Shown: positions 25,900-34,613 of the stretch, in pieces | Layout of the letters: the number at the start of each line of letters is the position of its first letter | Position numbering within the stretch: position 1 is the stretch's first letter | Assembly: GCA_002825465.1 (NCBI GenBank) | Contig: PJER01000008.1 | Span: 1 to 64,000 of the forward strand | DNA: 64,000 nt | From: Candidatus Thorarchaeota archaeon MP8T_1 | GTDB taxonomy: Archaea; Asgardarchaeota; Thorarchaeia; Thorarchaeales; Thorarchaeaceae | Direction: 5' to 3' | Position numbers and translations under genes: made by a program | Notes under the pieces: generated by a model | The model's database searches: none | What the model saw: the letters and a program-made list of their open reading frames with translations, nothing else | What the model was told of the DNA's origin: nothing

Positions 25900-26819
25900 G
25901 AGTCTTCTATTTTGATACCTAGCTTCTCCCATGCAGGCTCAGTCTTACGTTGCATATACTGGAGATGAGTAGCAAGTCCAAATTCCTCAGGTTCATGACC
26001 AAAAGCGAGGGCGAGCAGCTCAACTACATGCATGACATCAAAGGTATAGTCTGCACCAAAGTTGTTCTTAATTTCAACTTGACCCATATCTAATTGAAGT
26101 TCACAGAACGGGCAAGGTGTGACAATAATATCAGCTCCTCCAGCTTCAAGAAGACTGTCGAACTTCTGTTTGGTAAAGTCTAGAGAAGTCTTCAAATCTG
26201 CCGTTCTAACAGCACCACCAGCACCACAACAGATGAGTTCATCCTTGTAAGGAACATATGTAGCTCCTGATGTTTCACATATATCTCGGAAGATGTGAGG
26301 TCGCTCAGAATCATCTTTATGCTTGATATTTTTTGGACGCATCCAGTGGCACCCAGGATGAAGAGCCATACGAACACCGGTAAGAGGGCGGGTGACTCGC
26401 TCTCTGATTTTATCAATTCCAGCTAGAGAATAAAGAGCATCAACATAGTGCCAGACCTCAATAGTTCCCTTGAATTCACGATTTATTTCAGCGAGATTTT
26501 CATTAACAGCAGCCCGGAGTTCATCGTCGTGCTTTAATTCATGATTTGCTTCCCAGAGACTAGCAAAGCAACCGTTGCATCCAGTAGTTATTGGATGGCC
26601 ACCAGCTTCTGCAATAGTAAGATTTCGAGCTGCGATTGTTGCCCATGTCACACGATCAAATGATCCAAAGACACCAGGTGCAGGACAGCATGTTGCACCA
26701 TCCATATCAAGAAGATCCATTTCAAGATCTTTGAATACTAATTTGGCAGCGCTTTCGACACTCGGGTATCTGTGAGGAATAATGCAACCTAGAAAATGAT
26801 AGAACGCCTTATCGGTCAT
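25896..26819 (-). CDS. hdrB: Heterodisulfide reductase subunit B-like protein (copy 1)
   Basis: The 307-residue protein has two complete CCG domains. The first shows FLGCIIPHRYPS, ATCCPAPGVFGS and GCNGCFASL; the second shows HPGCHWMRP, ICCGAGGAVR and PCPFCELQLD. In HdrB these cysteines bind two non-cubane [4Fe-4S] clusters that reduce a disulfide. No methanogenesis gene is nearby, so the physiological disulfide or other acceptor is unknown. The start overlaps hdrC1 by 4 bases. A second pair is encoded divergently. Confidence 0.92.
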   Translation of the reverse strand: MTDKAFYHFLGCIIPHRYPSVESAAKLVFKDLEMDLLDMDGATCCPAPGVFGSFDRVTWATIAARNLTIAEAGGHPITTGCNGCFASLWEANHELKHDDELRAAVNENLAEINREFKGTIEVWHYVDALYSLAGIDKIRERVTRPLTGVRMALHPGCHWMRPKNIKHKDDSERPHIFRDICETSGATYVPYKDELICCGAGGAVRTADLKTSLDFTKQKFDSLLEAGGADIIVTPCPFCELQLDMGQVEIKNNFGADYTFDVMHVVELLALAFGHEPEEFGLATHLQYMQRKTEPAWEKLGIKIEDS

Positions 26820-27367
26820 TTTTCTTTCTCCTCTTTCTCAGCGACTAACTTATCAAAACCAGTTTTCTTTGCGATTTTCTTGATCTCCTCGATTGCTTCA
26901 GCATATCTGCTTGCATTAGGAGGTACACGTTCAACTCCAACCTTCTCCCGTAGATCAGACCAACTCTCTTTATCCAATGGCACTGCATGACCAGCTTCGA
27001 GAACTTTCAATGCAGTCTTCTGATGGGGAACAAGCATGTAACCTTCAGCTACTGCAACATTTCTAATTGCCTTGATAACATCTGTCGGCATAACATCTTG
27101 GGGGCATCGATCCGTGCATGTATAACAAGTAGTGCAGTACCATAATTCAGGAGATGATATGCACTGCTCTTTCAGACCTAACAACGCTTTCCTGATGATT
27201 CCTCGAACAAGATAATTAGTACGTGCACCTGCTGGGCAACTTCCTGAACATGTTCCACACTGATAACAACTTTGAATATTAGGTCCGCCAGTCTTCTTAA
27301 TCATCTGTACAAATGAGTCATCGGGGGCATCGATATCAATTGCAGATTTTTCTTCAGCGCTTGTCAA
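26816..27367 (-). CDS. hdrC: Heterodisulfide reductase subunit C-like protein (copy 1)
   Basis: The 183-residue iron-sulfur protein has two [4Fe-4S] motifs, CYQCGTCSGSCPAG (about residue 35) and CTTCYTCTDRCPQDV (about 78), the HdrC arrangement. It links HdrA to HdrB by electron transfer. The middle part (IRNVAVAEGYMLVPHQKTAL, then VLEAGHAVPLD) is conserved with copy 2. It starts an hdrC-hdrB transcript facing away from the second pair. Confidence 0.92.
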   Translation of the reverse strand: MTSAEEKSAIDIDAPDDSFVQMIKKTGGPNIQSCYQCGTCSGSCPAGARTNYLVRGIIRKALLGLKEQCISSPELWYCTTCYTCTDRCPQDVMPTDVIKAIRNVAVAEGYMLVPHQKTALKVLEAGHAVPLDKESWSDLREKVGVERVPPNASRYAEAIEEIKKIAKKTGFDKLVAEKEEKEK

Positions 27368-27536
27368 GATTCTACACCGACTGCAAGTGTCAGCTTGAAT
27401 CCTCTCCTTAAATCCGTTACCGAAAGGTCGTTAAATTCATACATTCATTTGCTAATCAATAAGTTGTATTTGGGACAACTCAATCCTTATATCTCACTGA
27501 ACAAGGACCCGAATAGAGAAACGCAGAGGTATCATA
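27368..27536. promoter_or_regulatory. Divergent promoter between the two hdrC-hdrB pairs
   Basis: This 169-base spacer drives both pairs. A plus-strand TATA-like CTTATATCTC lies near 27485-27494. An inverted repeat GTTGT / ACAAC (about 27463-27479) lies just upstream of it, a possible operator. Confidence 0.45.
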
Positions 27537-28088
27537 ATGGCGGATAAAATATCGCGCGATATAATCAGTAATGATACAATTGATCCGGACTTCATTGATT
27601 CAGTAGTTGAAGCGGGAGCTGACAGAATTAGAACATGCCTTCAATGTGGAACATGTTCTAGTGTTTGTCCAAGTGGCCGAAGAACTGCTTTTAGAACTCG
27701 TGAGTTGATGAGGAAGGCAATGTTAGGTCTTAAAGATGAAGTTCTATCCAGTCCAGACCTTTGGCTGTGTACAACCTGCTTTACCTGTTTAGAACGTTGT
27801 CCAAGGCAGATCAAAGTGACTGATGCCATTATCATCATGCGAAACATGGCAGTTAAAGAAGGCTATATGTTACCTCAGCATCGCAAGACATCACAAAAAC
27901 TCCTAGAGACCGGTCATGCGGTTCCGATTGATGATGCAAACCGAAAAACTCGCAAGGACCTTGGACTTAAGGAAATACCTCCAACCGTGCATTCACACGA
28001 AGATGCTCTCAAAGACGTTCAAACAATCATGGAAAGAACAGGTTTCAGTGAACTTGTCGAAAAAGAGAAGGAGAAGAAAGAAGAATGA
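27537..28088 (+). CDS. hdrC: Heterodisulfide reductase subunit C-like protein (copy 2)
   Basis: The 183-residue protein is the same length as copy 1. It has the two cluster motifs CLQCGTCSSVCPSG and CTTCFTCLERCPRQI, and shares blocks such as VKEGYMLPQHRKTSQKLLET and GHAVPIDD. The C-terminus is Lys/Glu-rich, as in copy 1. The pair with hdrB copy 2 overlaps by 4 bases. Sequence differences between copies are spread throughout, so the duplication is not recent. Confidence 0.92.
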   Translation: MADKISRDIISNDTIDPDFIDSVVEAGADRIRTCLQCGTCSSVCPSGRRTAFRTRELMRKAMLGLKDEVLSSPDLWLCTTCFTCLERCPRQIKVTDAIIIMRNMAVKEGYMLPQHRKTSQKLLETGHAVPIDDANRKTRKDLGLKEIPPTVHSHEDALKDVQTIMERTGFSELVEKEKEKKEE

Positions 28089-28984
28089 CTGAAACACAGA
28101 CATACTCGTTCTTTCTAGGATGTGTCATGCCAAATAGATTCCCAAATATCGAGGCAAGTATTCGTTTGGTGTTACCGAAATTAGGCATTGAGTTAGAAGA
28201 CCTTGAAGGGGCTAGCTGTTGCCCTGCTCCTGGAGTGGTCCGATCATTTGATGAACCTACCTGGTTAGCTCTTGCATCACGAAACCTAGCCCTTGCTGAG
28301 ATGTCAGGTCATGATCTCATTACCGGATGCAATGGTTGCTATGGAACCTTCAAAGATTCGCTAGAAGTCATCCGAGAACACCCAGAGAGGTTGAAGGAAG
28401 TTCAAAAGGTATTCAAAGGAATGGGACTCAAGTTCGAAGGAAAAGTTAAGGCGAAACACCTAATCGAAGTCATCAGTGAAATAGACATTAAAGAAATCAA
28501 AAAGAAAGTAACAAACTCTCTTGATGGAATCAAGGTTGGAGTACATTATGGGTGTCATCTCTTAAAACCAAGTAAGAATAGACCTTGGAAAAAGACCCAA
28601 CATCATACCTTCCTCGATGAACTTGTAGAGGCAACTGGAGCTACCAGCACGGATTACAAGGATAAATACCTCTGTTGTGGCGCTGGTGGCGGCGTACGTG
28701 GAAGTCAGGTTGCTGTAAGTGTTGATATTGCTCAAGAGAAACTCGATAATATGCTTGAAGCAGGAGTTGATTGCTTAGTCAATGTCTGTTCATTCTGTCA
28801 CTTGCAATATGAGGTTTCTCAGGTTCAATTGAATAAAGAATTGGGAGAGAAAAAGTATCAGATTCCCGTTCTCTACTTTACTCAATTACTAGGACTTGCA
28901 ATGGGTCTTGAACCGAAAGATCTCGGACTAGAAGTACATATGATAAGTACTCAACCATTGTTGCATAAGATTCTCAACAAATGA
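28085..28984 (+). CDS. hdrB: Heterodisulfide reductase subunit B-like protein (copy 2)
   Basis: The 299-residue protein has two intact CCG domains: FLGCVMPNRFPN, ASCCPAPGVVRS and GCNGCYGTF in the first; HYGCHLLKP, LCCGAGGGVRG and VCSFCHLQYE in the second. It should reduce a disulfide or similar acceptor using two non-cubane clusters. It is clearly homologous to copy 1, with more Lys in the linker (GLKFEGKVKAKHL). It converges, with a 1-base gap, on a surface-protein gene. Confidence 0.92.
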   Translation: MTETQTYSFFLGCVMPNRFPNIEASIRLVLPKLGIELEDLEGASCCPAPGVVRSFDEPTWLALASRNLALAEMSGHDLITGCNGCYGTFKDSLEVIREHPERLKEVQKVFKGMGLKFEGKVKAKHLIEVISEIDIKEIKKKVTNSLDGIKVGVHYGCHLLKPSKNRPWKKTQHHTFLDELVEATGATSTDYKDKYLCCGAGGGVRGSQVAVSVDIAQEKLDNMLEAGVDCLVNVCSFCHLQYEVSQVQLNKELGEKKYQIPVLYFTQLLGLAMGLEPKDLGLEVHMISTQPLLHKILNK

Positions 28985-28985
28985 T

Positions 28986-29912
28986 TTAGAACCACTTTCT
29001 AGCTGCATAATAAACAACCACTGCCATTATTGAACTTGAGATAAGCAATATCACAATGAATGCAGTTAATCGTGGGTCCAAGGCAGTTGTAGTGATAGTA
29101 GAGGTCGGAGTTGATGGAGTAGTTGGAGTAGTAGTATAGACTACATCTCCAGCAGTAAACGTATAATCAGATTGATCTGAGGTAAAGTAGATTCCATCTG
29201 TAACAGTCACTTCTACAAGATAGGAATCAGATTTATCCAAGCCAGTACAATCCCATTCAAACCATCTCCTTGAGAGAGATGAGGCTAATGTTTCAAATGA
29301 TTTCCCACCATCAGACGAGATTCTTACACGAAAATGAAGCGAGTCACCTAAATTAGCATCTGATGCCCACCATGTGATGTTGTTCTTACCAATCAATGTT
29401 TCATTGCCATTTGGAGAAATGACCACTACTTTAGGAGCAAAGAAGTTGCCAATGTAGATATTTTCGAATTGATAGAATACGATAGAACCGTTTGTAAGCC
29501 ATGCAGTGGCATTAATTGTGCATGTGGCATTGTTACCCAGATATCTAGTATCAATTTCAGTCATGTATGTATTCAAATCTTGAGTTAGTGTTGCTGGTAT
29601 CGCAGGTGCAATAACCTGCAGACGGGACCGATTCACAATGGAGGGAGTCCATACAGCTTTGACTATCACATGATCTCCACCAATTGTCAAACCGTCTATG
29701 ATAGGTGATTCAGTAAGATTCGTCAAGCGGTAATATGTGAGGTTAAGATGGGGATTCTCAGCTGAAAGACTATGAGTTTCACATTTGTCTAAATTCATTG
29801 ACTCGTTGTTGGTAGGGATGACCATAGGTTGAACTAGCATCATTAAAAGCAATAGTACTATTATTGGCAGAATTTTTCGCCGCTGAATCGTTGAAATTAA
29901 TGGACCGTTCAT
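28986..29912 (-). CDS. Secreted, membrane-anchored protein with Ig-like segment
   Basis: The 308-residue protein has a signal helix (about 13-33), an extracellular beta-rich region with many Asn-x-Ser/Thr sites, a Thr/Pro/Ser-rich stalk (about 255-272), and a C-terminal transmembrane helix (about 283-303). The region PKVVVISPNGNETLIGKNNI and DSYLVEVTVTDGIYFT resembles fibronectin/Ig-type surface modules seen in archaeal secreted proteins. It begins at the last base of the winged-helix membrane gene upstream, so the two are probably co-translated. Confidence 0.68.
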   Translation of the reverse strand: MNGPLISTIQRRKILPIIVLLLLMMLVQPMVIPTNNESMNLDKCETHSLSAENPHLNLTYYRLTNLTESPIIDGLTIGGDHVIVKAVWTPSIVNRSRLQVIAPAIPATLTQDLNTYMTEIDTRYLGNNATCTINATAWLTNGSIVFYQFENIYIGNFFAPKVVVISPNGNETLIGKNNITWWASDANLGDSLHFRVRISSDGGKSFETLASSLSRRWFEWDCTGLDKSDSYLVEVTVTDGIYFTSDQSDYTFTAGDVVYTTTPTTPSTPTSTITTTALDPRLTAFIVILLISSSIMAVVVYYAARKWF

Positions 29913-30382
29913 TAGTCATCACCCTCTGGAAAAGGTTGTTCTCTCCATACTTTGAGCGCTTCATACCATAATACAGTACAAGCACCGATTAACAATATGA
30001 TGAGTATAGCTGAAAACCAATCAGCAAACCAGAATGCAAGTGTTGTCAAAGCAGCTGTAAGGGAGGAGAAGAATGTGGCATAAAATAAGAATCGGGGAAC
30101 CATCAAACGACCTTTACCTATGAATTGATTCAAGATACCAATCCGTACATCTCGAGTGATCTTGTACTGTCCGTGAACATCTTTCTCGATAATACCATAT
30201 TGACGCAGACGCTCAAGATGATGCATAGAGAGAGATGGACTAGATAGTTTCGCACCTCTTTGAATCTCTCTCGCTGTAAGTGGTTCAGTATGGCGTAACA
30301 TATACCAATATACACTAAGGGTCTTTCCTTTGATGAGTTGAGCCAATTCTTCATCAGTAGGCTCATCCTTGCTCAAATCCAC
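29912..30382 (-). CDS. Winged-helix protein with two transmembrane helices
   Basis: The 156-residue protein has an N-terminal winged helix: KTLSVYWYMLRHTEPLTARE, then SSPSLSMHHLERLRQYGIIE and the wing DVHGQYKITRDVRIGI. Two C-terminal membrane helices follow (about 95-115 and 118-138) and then a short cytoplasmic tail. This is a membrane-bound one-component regulator type common in archaea. The surface protein downstream may be its sensing partner; this is inferred from the 1-base overlap. Confidence 0.75.
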   Translation of the reverse strand: MDLSKDEPTDEELAQLIKGKTLSVYWYMLRHTEPLTAREIQRGAKLSSPSLSMHHLERLRQYGIIEKDVHGQYKITRDVRIGILNQFIGKGRLMVPRFLFYATFFSSLTAALTTLAFWFADWFSAILIILLIGACTVLWYEALKVWREQPFPEGDD

Positions 30383-30509
30383 TACTCCAACACTACCAAT
30401 TTTTCTGATTTCATGATTGGGATACAGGACACTTAAAGACTGCTAATCGTATCATATAGCATATACTATAGGTCGGCAAGGCAAGGCTAAAAAGGGGCAA
30501 TAGTCCGCC

Positions 30510-30890
30510 ATGGGTCAGCACCTGAATGCAATGTTCGGAGACAACATCATGTCTACGGTCAGGAAACCAATCACACCGAGACCCCCAATGAAACGAGAGA
30601 AGGTCTTAGTAATCCTTCAAGAACAATGCAAACAATGCGGACTTTGCATTGAATTCTGTCCAAAAAAGGTTCTTTGCTTTACAGATATTTACAATCGAAA
30701 AGGGTACCATCCTGTCACTGCATGTGATATAGATGCTTGTGTGAACTGTGAATTTTGTGAACGTATTTGTCCGGATATGGCAATCTTTCTTGCAGAAAGA
30801 GAAGAAGCAGTCAACGCATACAAATCTGGAGCATTGCAGGAAGGAACTGTGATTCCTGAATTCGAAGCAAAGAAGGAGGAGTCAAAATAA
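30510..30890 (+). CDS. korD: 2-oxoacid:ferredoxin oxidoreductase delta (ferredoxin) subunit
   Basis: The 126-residue protein has two [4Fe-4S] motifs, CKQCGLCIEFCPKKV (about residue 43) and CVNCEFCERICPDMA (about 77), in the arrangement of KorD. It collects electrons from the 2-oxoacid oxidation for ferredoxin. The stop overlaps the korA start (TAATG). Three in-frame ATGs exist near the start (30510, 30531, 30549); the last would give a length closer to the family. A TATA-like element lies about 30461-30472. Confidence 0.88.
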   Translation: MGQHLNAMFGDNIMSTVRKPITPRPPMKREKVLVILQEQCKQCGLCIEFCPKKVLCFTDIYNRKGYHPVTACDIDACVNCEFCERICPDMAIFLAEREEAVNAYKSGALQEGTVIPEFEAKKEESK

Positions 30891-32026
30891 TGCCAGAACG
30901 TGTAATGTTCACAATGGGCGATATTGCATGTGCAGAAGGAGCTCTAAGTGCAGGATGCAGATACTTTGGTGGATATCCTATTACTCCAGCAACTGAGATT
31001 GCAGAATGGATGTCTCAGAGAATGCCTGAACTCGGAGGCGCATATGTTCAATACGAGGATGAGATTGCATCTATTACAAGTGTAATTGGAGCCTCGTGGA
31101 CTGGCGTCAAATCAATGACTGCAACATCAGGACCTGGTGTGAGTCTTATGTTGGAAGCAATTGGGCTTGCAGTTATGACTGAAACTCCTCTGGTATTGGT
31201 AAACATTATGCGAGGTGGACCAAGCACAGGTCAACCTACTAAAGGACAACAAGGAGATATCATGCAAGCAAAGTGGGGAAGTCACGGTGACTACCAGATA
31301 ATTGCATTGACTCCTGCATCTGTTCAAGAGATGTTTGACCAGACTGTTCAAGCATTCAATCTCTCTGAAAGATACAGAACTCCTGTATTTGTCTTGGCGG
31401 ATGAAACAGTTGGACATATGAGAGAACGTCTTGTTATTCCAGATGAAAAAGACTTGAAATTAGAATATAGGAAAACTCCAACTGTGGATCCAGAAGAATA
31501 TCTTCCATTCAAACCAGATGATGACCTAGTTCCACCAATGGCGTTGTTTGGTTCTAAATACCAATTCTATGCAACAGGACTCACTCACGATGAACGTGGA
31601 TATCCCAGCGATAAAGAAGATGTCCAAATTGATCTGATAACGCGATTGAACAATAAGATAATCCATAATGCTGACAAGATCATCGATGTTGAACGTGTTG
31701 AACTCGATGATGCAAAGATTGGTGTGATAGCATACGGAACCCCATCTAGAAGTGCAAAGAAGGCTATCAAGGATGCACGAAAAGAAGGGATAAAGGCAGG
31801 ACTTCTAAGATTGAAGACTGTATGGCCCTTCCCTGAGGAACAAGTAGCACAACTCGCTTCAGAAGTGGACCATATCATTGTTGCAGAACAAAATCTCGGT
31901 CAGGTATATCATATGGTCAGATCTGCGGCAGCACCAACGCCTGTGCATCTAATGACCAAACCAGCTGGAATGCCTCAACTACCTCATGAGATTCTCATAA
32001 AACTTCGAGAGGTAAACTCACTCTAG
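30890..32026 (+). CDS. korA: 2-oxoacid:ferredoxin oxidoreductase alpha subunit
   Basis: The 378-residue protein matches the KorA class: CRYFGGYPITPATEIAEWMS near residue 23, then ATSGPGVSLMLEAIGLAVMT and a C-terminal transketolase-like domain (KAGLLRLKTVWPFPEEQV). With beta, gamma and delta subunits it oxidatively decarboxylates a 2-oxoacid such as 2-oxoglutarate to the acyl-CoA and reduces ferredoxin. The exact substrate cannot be fixed by eye. korB and korC follow only after an unrelated epimerase gene. Confidence 0.92.
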   Translation: MPERVMFTMGDIACAEGALSAGCRYFGGYPITPATEIAEWMSQRMPELGGAYVQYEDEIASITSVIGASWTGVKSMTATSGPGVSLMLEAIGLAVMTETPLVLVNIMRGGPSTGQPTKGQQGDIMQAKWGSHGDYQIIALTPASVQEMFDQTVQAFNLSERYRTPVFVLADETVGHMRERLVIPDEKDLKLEYRKTPTVDPEEYLPFKPDDDLVPPMALFGSKYQFYATGLTHDERGYPSDKEDVQIDLITRLNNKIIHNADKIIDVERVELDDAKIGVIAYGTPSRSAKKAIKDARKEGIKAGLLRLKTVWPFPEEQVAQLASEVDHIIVAEQNLGQVYHMVRSAAAPTPVHLMTKPAGMPQLPHEILIKLREVNSL

Positions 32027-32083
32027 TCAATGTTTTTCGTGTATTTAGGAACAGTTAAGACAATTGACTAAATAGGTTTACGA

Positions 32084-33052
32084 ATGAATGTATCATTGAC
32101 TGGACCTTTTGGGAACATAGGTGAGAGTACATTGCTTGCCTTGCTTGAGAAAGGCTATGATATTACTTGCTTTGACCTCAAAACAAAGAGAAATGAGAAA
32201 GTTTCCAAAAGACTACTCGAAAAAGGAGATTTCAAAATCATATGGGGAGATATACTAGACACTTCACAACTGAAGATTGCGGTTGATGGTGTGGATGTGA
32301 TAATTCATCTTGCAGCAATAATCCCTCCTTTGTCTGAATCAAACCCGAATCTCGCTAGATCAGTGAATATTGATGGAACTAAGAACATAATCAGAGTGGC
32401 TGAGGAAATGGAAAAGAAACCAAAATTGATCTATGCTAGTTCAGTATCAGTCTTTGGACCCACCATGCATCTCCCACCACCGCGGACCGTTGACGATCCT
32501 GTAGTGGTAAGTGATACCTACACTGCAACTAAGATAGAGAGTGAAAAGAATATCAAAGCATCTTCACTGCCATGGACAATTTTACGATTTAATACAGCTC
32601 CACCTCTTGAGATGACTACAGATATGGATCCATTAGTTTTTGAGATACCATTAGATCAGCGGGTTGAATTTGTTCACTCACGAGATGTTGGACAAGCTTG
32701 TGCAAATGCAGTTACGGCAGACACAATTGGGAAGATATTTCTCATTGGTGGCGGACCTTCATGTCAGATGCTGGAGAGAGAGTTTCTAACAAAGATATTT
32801 GAGGGAATGGGGATTGGAATGCTTCCAGATTCTGCATTCAAAGTGGCTACAAAACCCGAGGAATATTTCTACACAGATTGGCTGGATACAAAGGAATCGC
32901 AAGAAGTACTGCAATTTCAATCGAGGTCTCTTGATGAATACATTGAAGAGATGAAATCAAAGCTAGGATTTATGAGATATCTTGCCAAGATATTCAGAGG
33001 TATAGCAAGAAGACAGATTCTAAAAGCGTCACCATACTATAACAAAGATTGA
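32084..33052 (+). CDS. NAD(P)-dependent epimerase/dehydratase (extended SDR)
   Basis: The 322-residue protein begins with a Rossmann fold, MNVSLTGPFGNIGESTLLAL, where G-x-x-G-x-x-G-like glycines bind the cofactor. The active-site pattern includes LIYASSVSVFG and a Tyr-x-x-x-Lys in YTATKIESEK. Extended SDRs act on nucleotide sugars or related alcohols. The substrate is unknown. It lies between korA and korB on the same strand with gaps of 57 and 104 bases, and korB has its own TATA-like element, so it may be functionally separate. Confidence 0.82.
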   Translation: MNVSLTGPFGNIGESTLLALLEKGYDITCFDLKTKRNEKVSKRLLEKGDFKIIWGDILDTSQLKIAVDGVDVIIHLAAIIPPLSESNPNLARSVNIDGTKNIIRVAEEMEKKPKLIYASSVSVFGPTMHLPPPRTVDDPVVVSDTYTATKIESEKNIKASSLPWTILRFNTAPPLEMTTDMDPLVFEIPLDQRVEFVHSRDVGQACANAVTADTIGKIFLIGGGPSCQMLEREFLTKIFEGMGIGMLPDSAFKVATKPEEYFYTDWLDTKESQEVLQFQSRSLDEYIEEMKSKLGFMRYLAKIFRGIARRQILKASPYYNKD

Positions 33053-33156
33053 TTACGAACACATTAACAGTGTTAAGAGGTTTGAAGAAAACCTTTGACC
33101 ACATCAATAATCCTTTTATCATGTTTAGTTAGAGGCCGTCACAGGGAGAACCTCCT

Positions 33157-34002
33157 ATGACTGAATCACAACACGTCTTAAAACATCCAATGGCAAAATA
33201 CATCCGCGAGGATCGTCAGCCTTGGATCTACTGCTCCGGCTGCTCCGTTGGAATAGTCACTGGAATGATTGCTCGTGCGATTGAGAGTCTAGGTCTTGAT
33301 TTCACTAAGACGGTTGTCGTATCAGGAATTGGCTGTACAGGTCGTACTTCCGGTTATTTCAAGACTGGAACCTATCACACTACACATGGTCGAGCCATTG
33401 CTTTTGCAGAGGGAGTCAAAATAGCAAATCCTGAACTAGAAGTCATTGTCGTAAGTGGGGACGGCGATCTTGCGGCTATAGGTGGAAACCATCTCATCCA
33501 TGCTTGTAGAAGAAATATAGACATGACAGTCGTGTGTATCAATAACTTCAACTATGGAATGACCGGCGGGCAATTCGGTCCAACCACTGAGCATGAAAAG
33601 TACTCCCAGACAAGCCCTGCGCCTATTGGTAACATGGAACACCCATTCAACTTAGTTAAACTCGCAGCATCATCTGGTGCAACCTTTGTTGCCAGATGGA
33701 CTGCTGTTCAAGCGCGTAGAGCAACTAAATCAATAGAGAAGGGTATCAAGAAGAAAGGGTTCTCATTCATTGAAATCATTGGTGCATGCCCAACTGCATA
33801 TGGCAGAATGAATCGTCTTGGTGATGGGCTCGAAATGCACAAACATCTCCTCGAAGTTGCAGAGATTCAGAACGGACTTCCTCCTCATGAGGCGGAGCTT
33901 GAATATAATAGCAAAATCATCTGCGGAGAATTCTTAGATATCGAGAAACCTGAGTATACAGAAGTACTCAGAGAGATGCAAAAGAGAGCCAAGGGTGAAT
34001 AA
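33157..34002 (+). CDS. korB: 2-oxoacid:ferredoxin oxidoreductase beta subunit (TPP-binding)
   Basis: The 281-residue protein shows the thiamine diphosphate site GDGDLAAIGGNHLIHACRRN followed by NNFNYGMTGGQFGPTTEHE, as in KorB. CSGCSVG near residue 26 and the GIGCTGR segment are also typical. It binds TPP and catalyses decarboxylation together with KorA. A TATA-like CTTTTATCA lies near 33113-33121. korC follows at once. Confidence 0.93.
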   Translation: MTESQHVLKHPMAKYIREDRQPWIYCSGCSVGIVTGMIARAIESLGLDFTKTVVVSGIGCTGRTSGYFKTGTYHTTHGRAIAFAEGVKIANPELEVIVVSGDGDLAAIGGNHLIHACRRNIDMTVVCINNFNYGMTGGQFGPTTEHEKYSQTSPAPIGNMEHPFNLVKLAASSGATFVARWTAVQARRATKSIEKGIKKKGFSFIEIIGACPTAYGRMNRLGDGLEMHKHLLEVAEIQNGLPPHEAELEYNSKIICGEFLDIEKPEYTEVLREMQKRAKGE

Positions 34003-34003
34003 G

Positions 34004-34561
34004 ATGGTCAGGTACGAAGTCAGAATTGGAGGTTTTGGAGGCCAAGGTGTTGTCACCATGGCAGTAGTTGCTGGTGAGACCGCTTCTCTCTATGACAAGA
34101 AATACGTGGTTCAAACACAATCTTACGGTCCCGAGGCAAGAGGTGGAGCAAGTAAGAGTGAGATTGTAATTTCAGATGAGGAAGTAGATTATCCTAAAGT
34201 TCAGGCTCCTGATGTCTTTGTTGTGCTAAGTAGAGCTGCATATCTAGAATATATTCAAGGTCTCAAGGAAGATGGTATTCTTATTATTGATGAAGATCTT
34301 GTAGAAGTTGAAAGTGAACTTCCCAAGACAGTCAAAGTGTATAAAATTCCTGCAACTAGGATTGCAGAGGAGCAAGTTAAGAATAAACAGGCAACAAACA
34401 TTGTGATGCTTGGTGCTCTTACCGCAATAACAAAGGTTCTCTCTGTAGAAGGTCTAAAGGCCCGTATTGAGGAGAGATGGCCTCGATTCATCAAATCCAA
34501 CATGCTCGCTCTCGAACTGGGAATGAAGGCAGGAAACGACGCCTTAGCCAGTACGGAGTGA
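34004..34561 (+). CDS. korC: 2-oxoacid:ferredoxin oxidoreductase gamma subunit
   Basis: The protein has 185 residues from ATG 34004, one base after the korB stop. An upstream GTG (33995) lies inside korB and is less likely, because the family starts close to the VRIGGFGGQG motif. The conserved parts are RIGGFGGQGVVTMAVVAGE, then QSYGPEARGGASKSEIVISD. The gamma subunit completes the KOR complex and contributes to CoA binding. Confidence 0.92.
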   Translation: MVRYEVRIGGFGGQGVVTMAVVAGETASLYDKKYVVQTQSYGPEARGGASKSEIVISDEEVDYPKVQAPDVFVVLSRAAYLEYIQGLKEDGILIIDEDLVEVESELPKTVKVYKIPATRIAEEQVKNKQATNIVMLGALTAITKVLSVEGLKARIEERWPRFIKSNMLALELGMKAGNDALASTE

Positions 34562-34613
34562 TCCAATTCTCTAGATGAAAGGAATTTTATCCAGAGCAGA
34601 ATAGAAAGGTTGT

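Noticed and set aside
30510..34561. Kor cluster as pyruvate oxidoreductase (Por)
   Set aside because: Subunit order and the KorA/KorB motif style fit 2-oxoglutarate or general 2-oxoacid enzymes better, although the exact 2-oxoacid cannot be settled by eye.
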